Source: JBDKLC01 sp964500215 (GTDB taxonomy: Bacteria > Patescibacteriota > Minisyncoccia > Phycocordibacterales > CAIZLB01). From it: a DNA stretch of 5,320 nt. The DNA is taken from the NCBI GenBank assembly GCA_964500215.1, contig CAZCNA010000033.1:1-5320 (forward strand), written 5' to 3'. The first letter of the stretch is position 1. Each line of letters starts with the position of its first letter. Shown here one piece after another: positions 4,413 through 5,320 of the stretch. The notes under the pieces are model-generated. The model did no database searches and was not told where the DNA came from. It saw nothing but the letters and a program-made list of their open reading frames with translations. The position numbers were made by a program, and so were the translations under genes.

Positions 4413-5320
4413 CATTGAAACAATTAACGCAAAATCAAAACAATTATTGATTATCGACACAGATCCAGGACATGATGACGCCTTGGCGCTCATGTTGCTT
4501 GAGACATCGCGACAGTTCAATATCAAAGCCGTGACCACTGTGGCCGGCAACAGCACTATTCAGAACGTTACGAATAATGCTCGATATATACTCGACCTTC
4601 TACGAAGTCCTGCGCCATTGTATTCTGGTGCCTCAAAGCCGCTACGAAGAGAACTTATTCAAGCCGAAGTGCATGGCGAAGGGGGACTCGAGGGCGCTAC
4701 AATCACCACTGGAGTTCCACTCACAAACAATGCAGTAGAAAAGATTATTTCTATCGTTCGTGAAAACCCTGGTGGAGTTTCGATTCTCGTCATCGGTCCT
4801 CAAACAAATATTGCAGAAGCATTCATCAGAGATCCTGAATTGCCAACACTCATCAAACAACTCGTTATTATGGGTGGGGCTATTACCGTGCCTGGAAACA
4901 AAAACCGTGTGGGTGAATTCAACATATTTGTTGATCCAGATGCGGCAAATATTGTGTTCAATGCACCTGTCAAAAAAGTGCTCATTCCTCTCGATGTCTG
5001 TAATGACATTATGTTGCAACTATCTGACTTCGAAACATTACGAGGTACGTCACTCTATGTGCCACTTATGGCAATGATGGACAAATACATTCAGGGCATC
5101 AAAGCGGGAGAGAAGGTGAGTGGTGCATTGATGTACGATCCACTTGCCGCATATTATCTCATTAACCCTGATGCGTATGTGTTGAAACCAATGGATATTC
5201 GAATTGAAACTCAAAGTGAGCTCACTCGCGGCATGACTGTAGCCGAGCGCCGCACATGGGGGGACACGGAATACAATGTTGATGTAGTGACGCATATCGA
5301 TGGGGAATCCTTCAAGAGTG
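4396..5320 (+). CDS. Inosine/uridine-preferring nucleoside hydrolase, 3' truncated by window
   Basis: This enzyme family cleaves the N-glycosidic bond of ribonucleosides to free base and ribose, using a Ca2+ held by aspartates. The frame is open for 308 codons to the window edge. The signature IDTDPGHDDALALMLL begins at residue 20, with Asp23, Asp27 and Asp28 as metal/ribose ligands. Further family marks are TTVAGN (47-52), HGEGGLEG (from His93), IGPQTNIA with Gln where Leu is commoner, the GG...GN loop leading to EFNIFVDPDAA (from Glu174), and YDPLAA with the fourth Ca ligand Asp248. The residue before it is Tyr247, where the pyrimidine- and inosine/uridine-type enzymes usually have a catalytic His. 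ATG 4396 is the only ATG ahead of the signature; it has no Shine-Dalgarno site and lies inside the upstream phosphatase gene, so translation is likely coupled. It probably works in nucleoside salvage in the cytoplasm. Confidence 0.93.
   Translation, partial: MNKTTNIETINAKSKQLLIIDTDPGHDDALALMLLETSRQFNIKAVTTVAGNSTIQNVTNNARYILDLLRSPAPLYSGASKPLRRELIQAEVHGEGGLEGATITTGVPLTNNAVEKIISIVRENPGGVSILVIGPQTNIAEAFIRDPELPTLIKQLVIMGGAITVPGNKNRVGEFNIFVDPDAANIVFNAPVKKVLIPLDVCNDIMLQLSDFETLRGTSLYVPLMAMMDKYIQGIKAGEKVSGALMYDPLAAYYLINPDAYVLKPMDIRIETQSELTRGMTVAERRTWGDTEYNVDVVTHIDGESFKS

Noticed and set aside
4642..5295. Several open frames on both strands inside the nucleoside hydrolase gene
   Set aside because: The frame with all family motifs covers the whole stretch; the others are by-products of its codon use.

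Overview
The window is bacterial chromosomal DNA. It has densely packed + strand genes, an encoded-CCA tRNA and ordinary stop-codon use, with no in-frame TGA to suggest recoding. The organism cannot be named. None of the visible gene starts has a Shine-Dalgarno sequence, two genes have a -10 box only 7 nt from the ATG, and one orphan protein resembles, from memory only, uncharacterised proteins of Patescibacteria (candidate phyla radiation). I therefore suggest that lineage with low confidence.

Layout: 1-187 is the 3' end of a GC-richer gene that looks like the C-terminus of DNA polymerase III gamma/tau (dnaX). A short hairpin and promoter-like sequence lead to a complete tRNA-Gln(TTG) at 313-386. 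From about 390 to 3435 the DNA is visibly more AT-rich. It holds two cysteine-free orphan proteins of identical length (313 aa each; 484-1425 and 1626-2567) and a VIT/CCC1-family iron/manganese transporter (2746-3435). The spacers after the two orphan genes carry diverged copies of one roughly 90-nt repeat. The upstream regions of the two orphan genes also resemble each other, so the segment reads as a series of promoter-ORF-repeat modules.

A 311-nt spacer (3436-3746) holds only doubtful small ORFs, a strong bidirectional terminator (3620-3653) and a leader almost free of G. After it comes a two-gene unit: a HAD-superfamily phosphatase (3747-4412) overlapping by 17 nt an inosine/uridine-type nucleoside hydrolase (4396 to beyond the window end). 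Together they could take a nucleoside monophosphate to a nucleoside and then to a free base plus ribose, though the phosphatase substrate is inferred only from context.

Most worth checking are the possible leaderless transcripts, the repeated inter-gene element with its two orphan genes, and the Tyr in place of the usual catalytic His in the nucleoside hydrolase.
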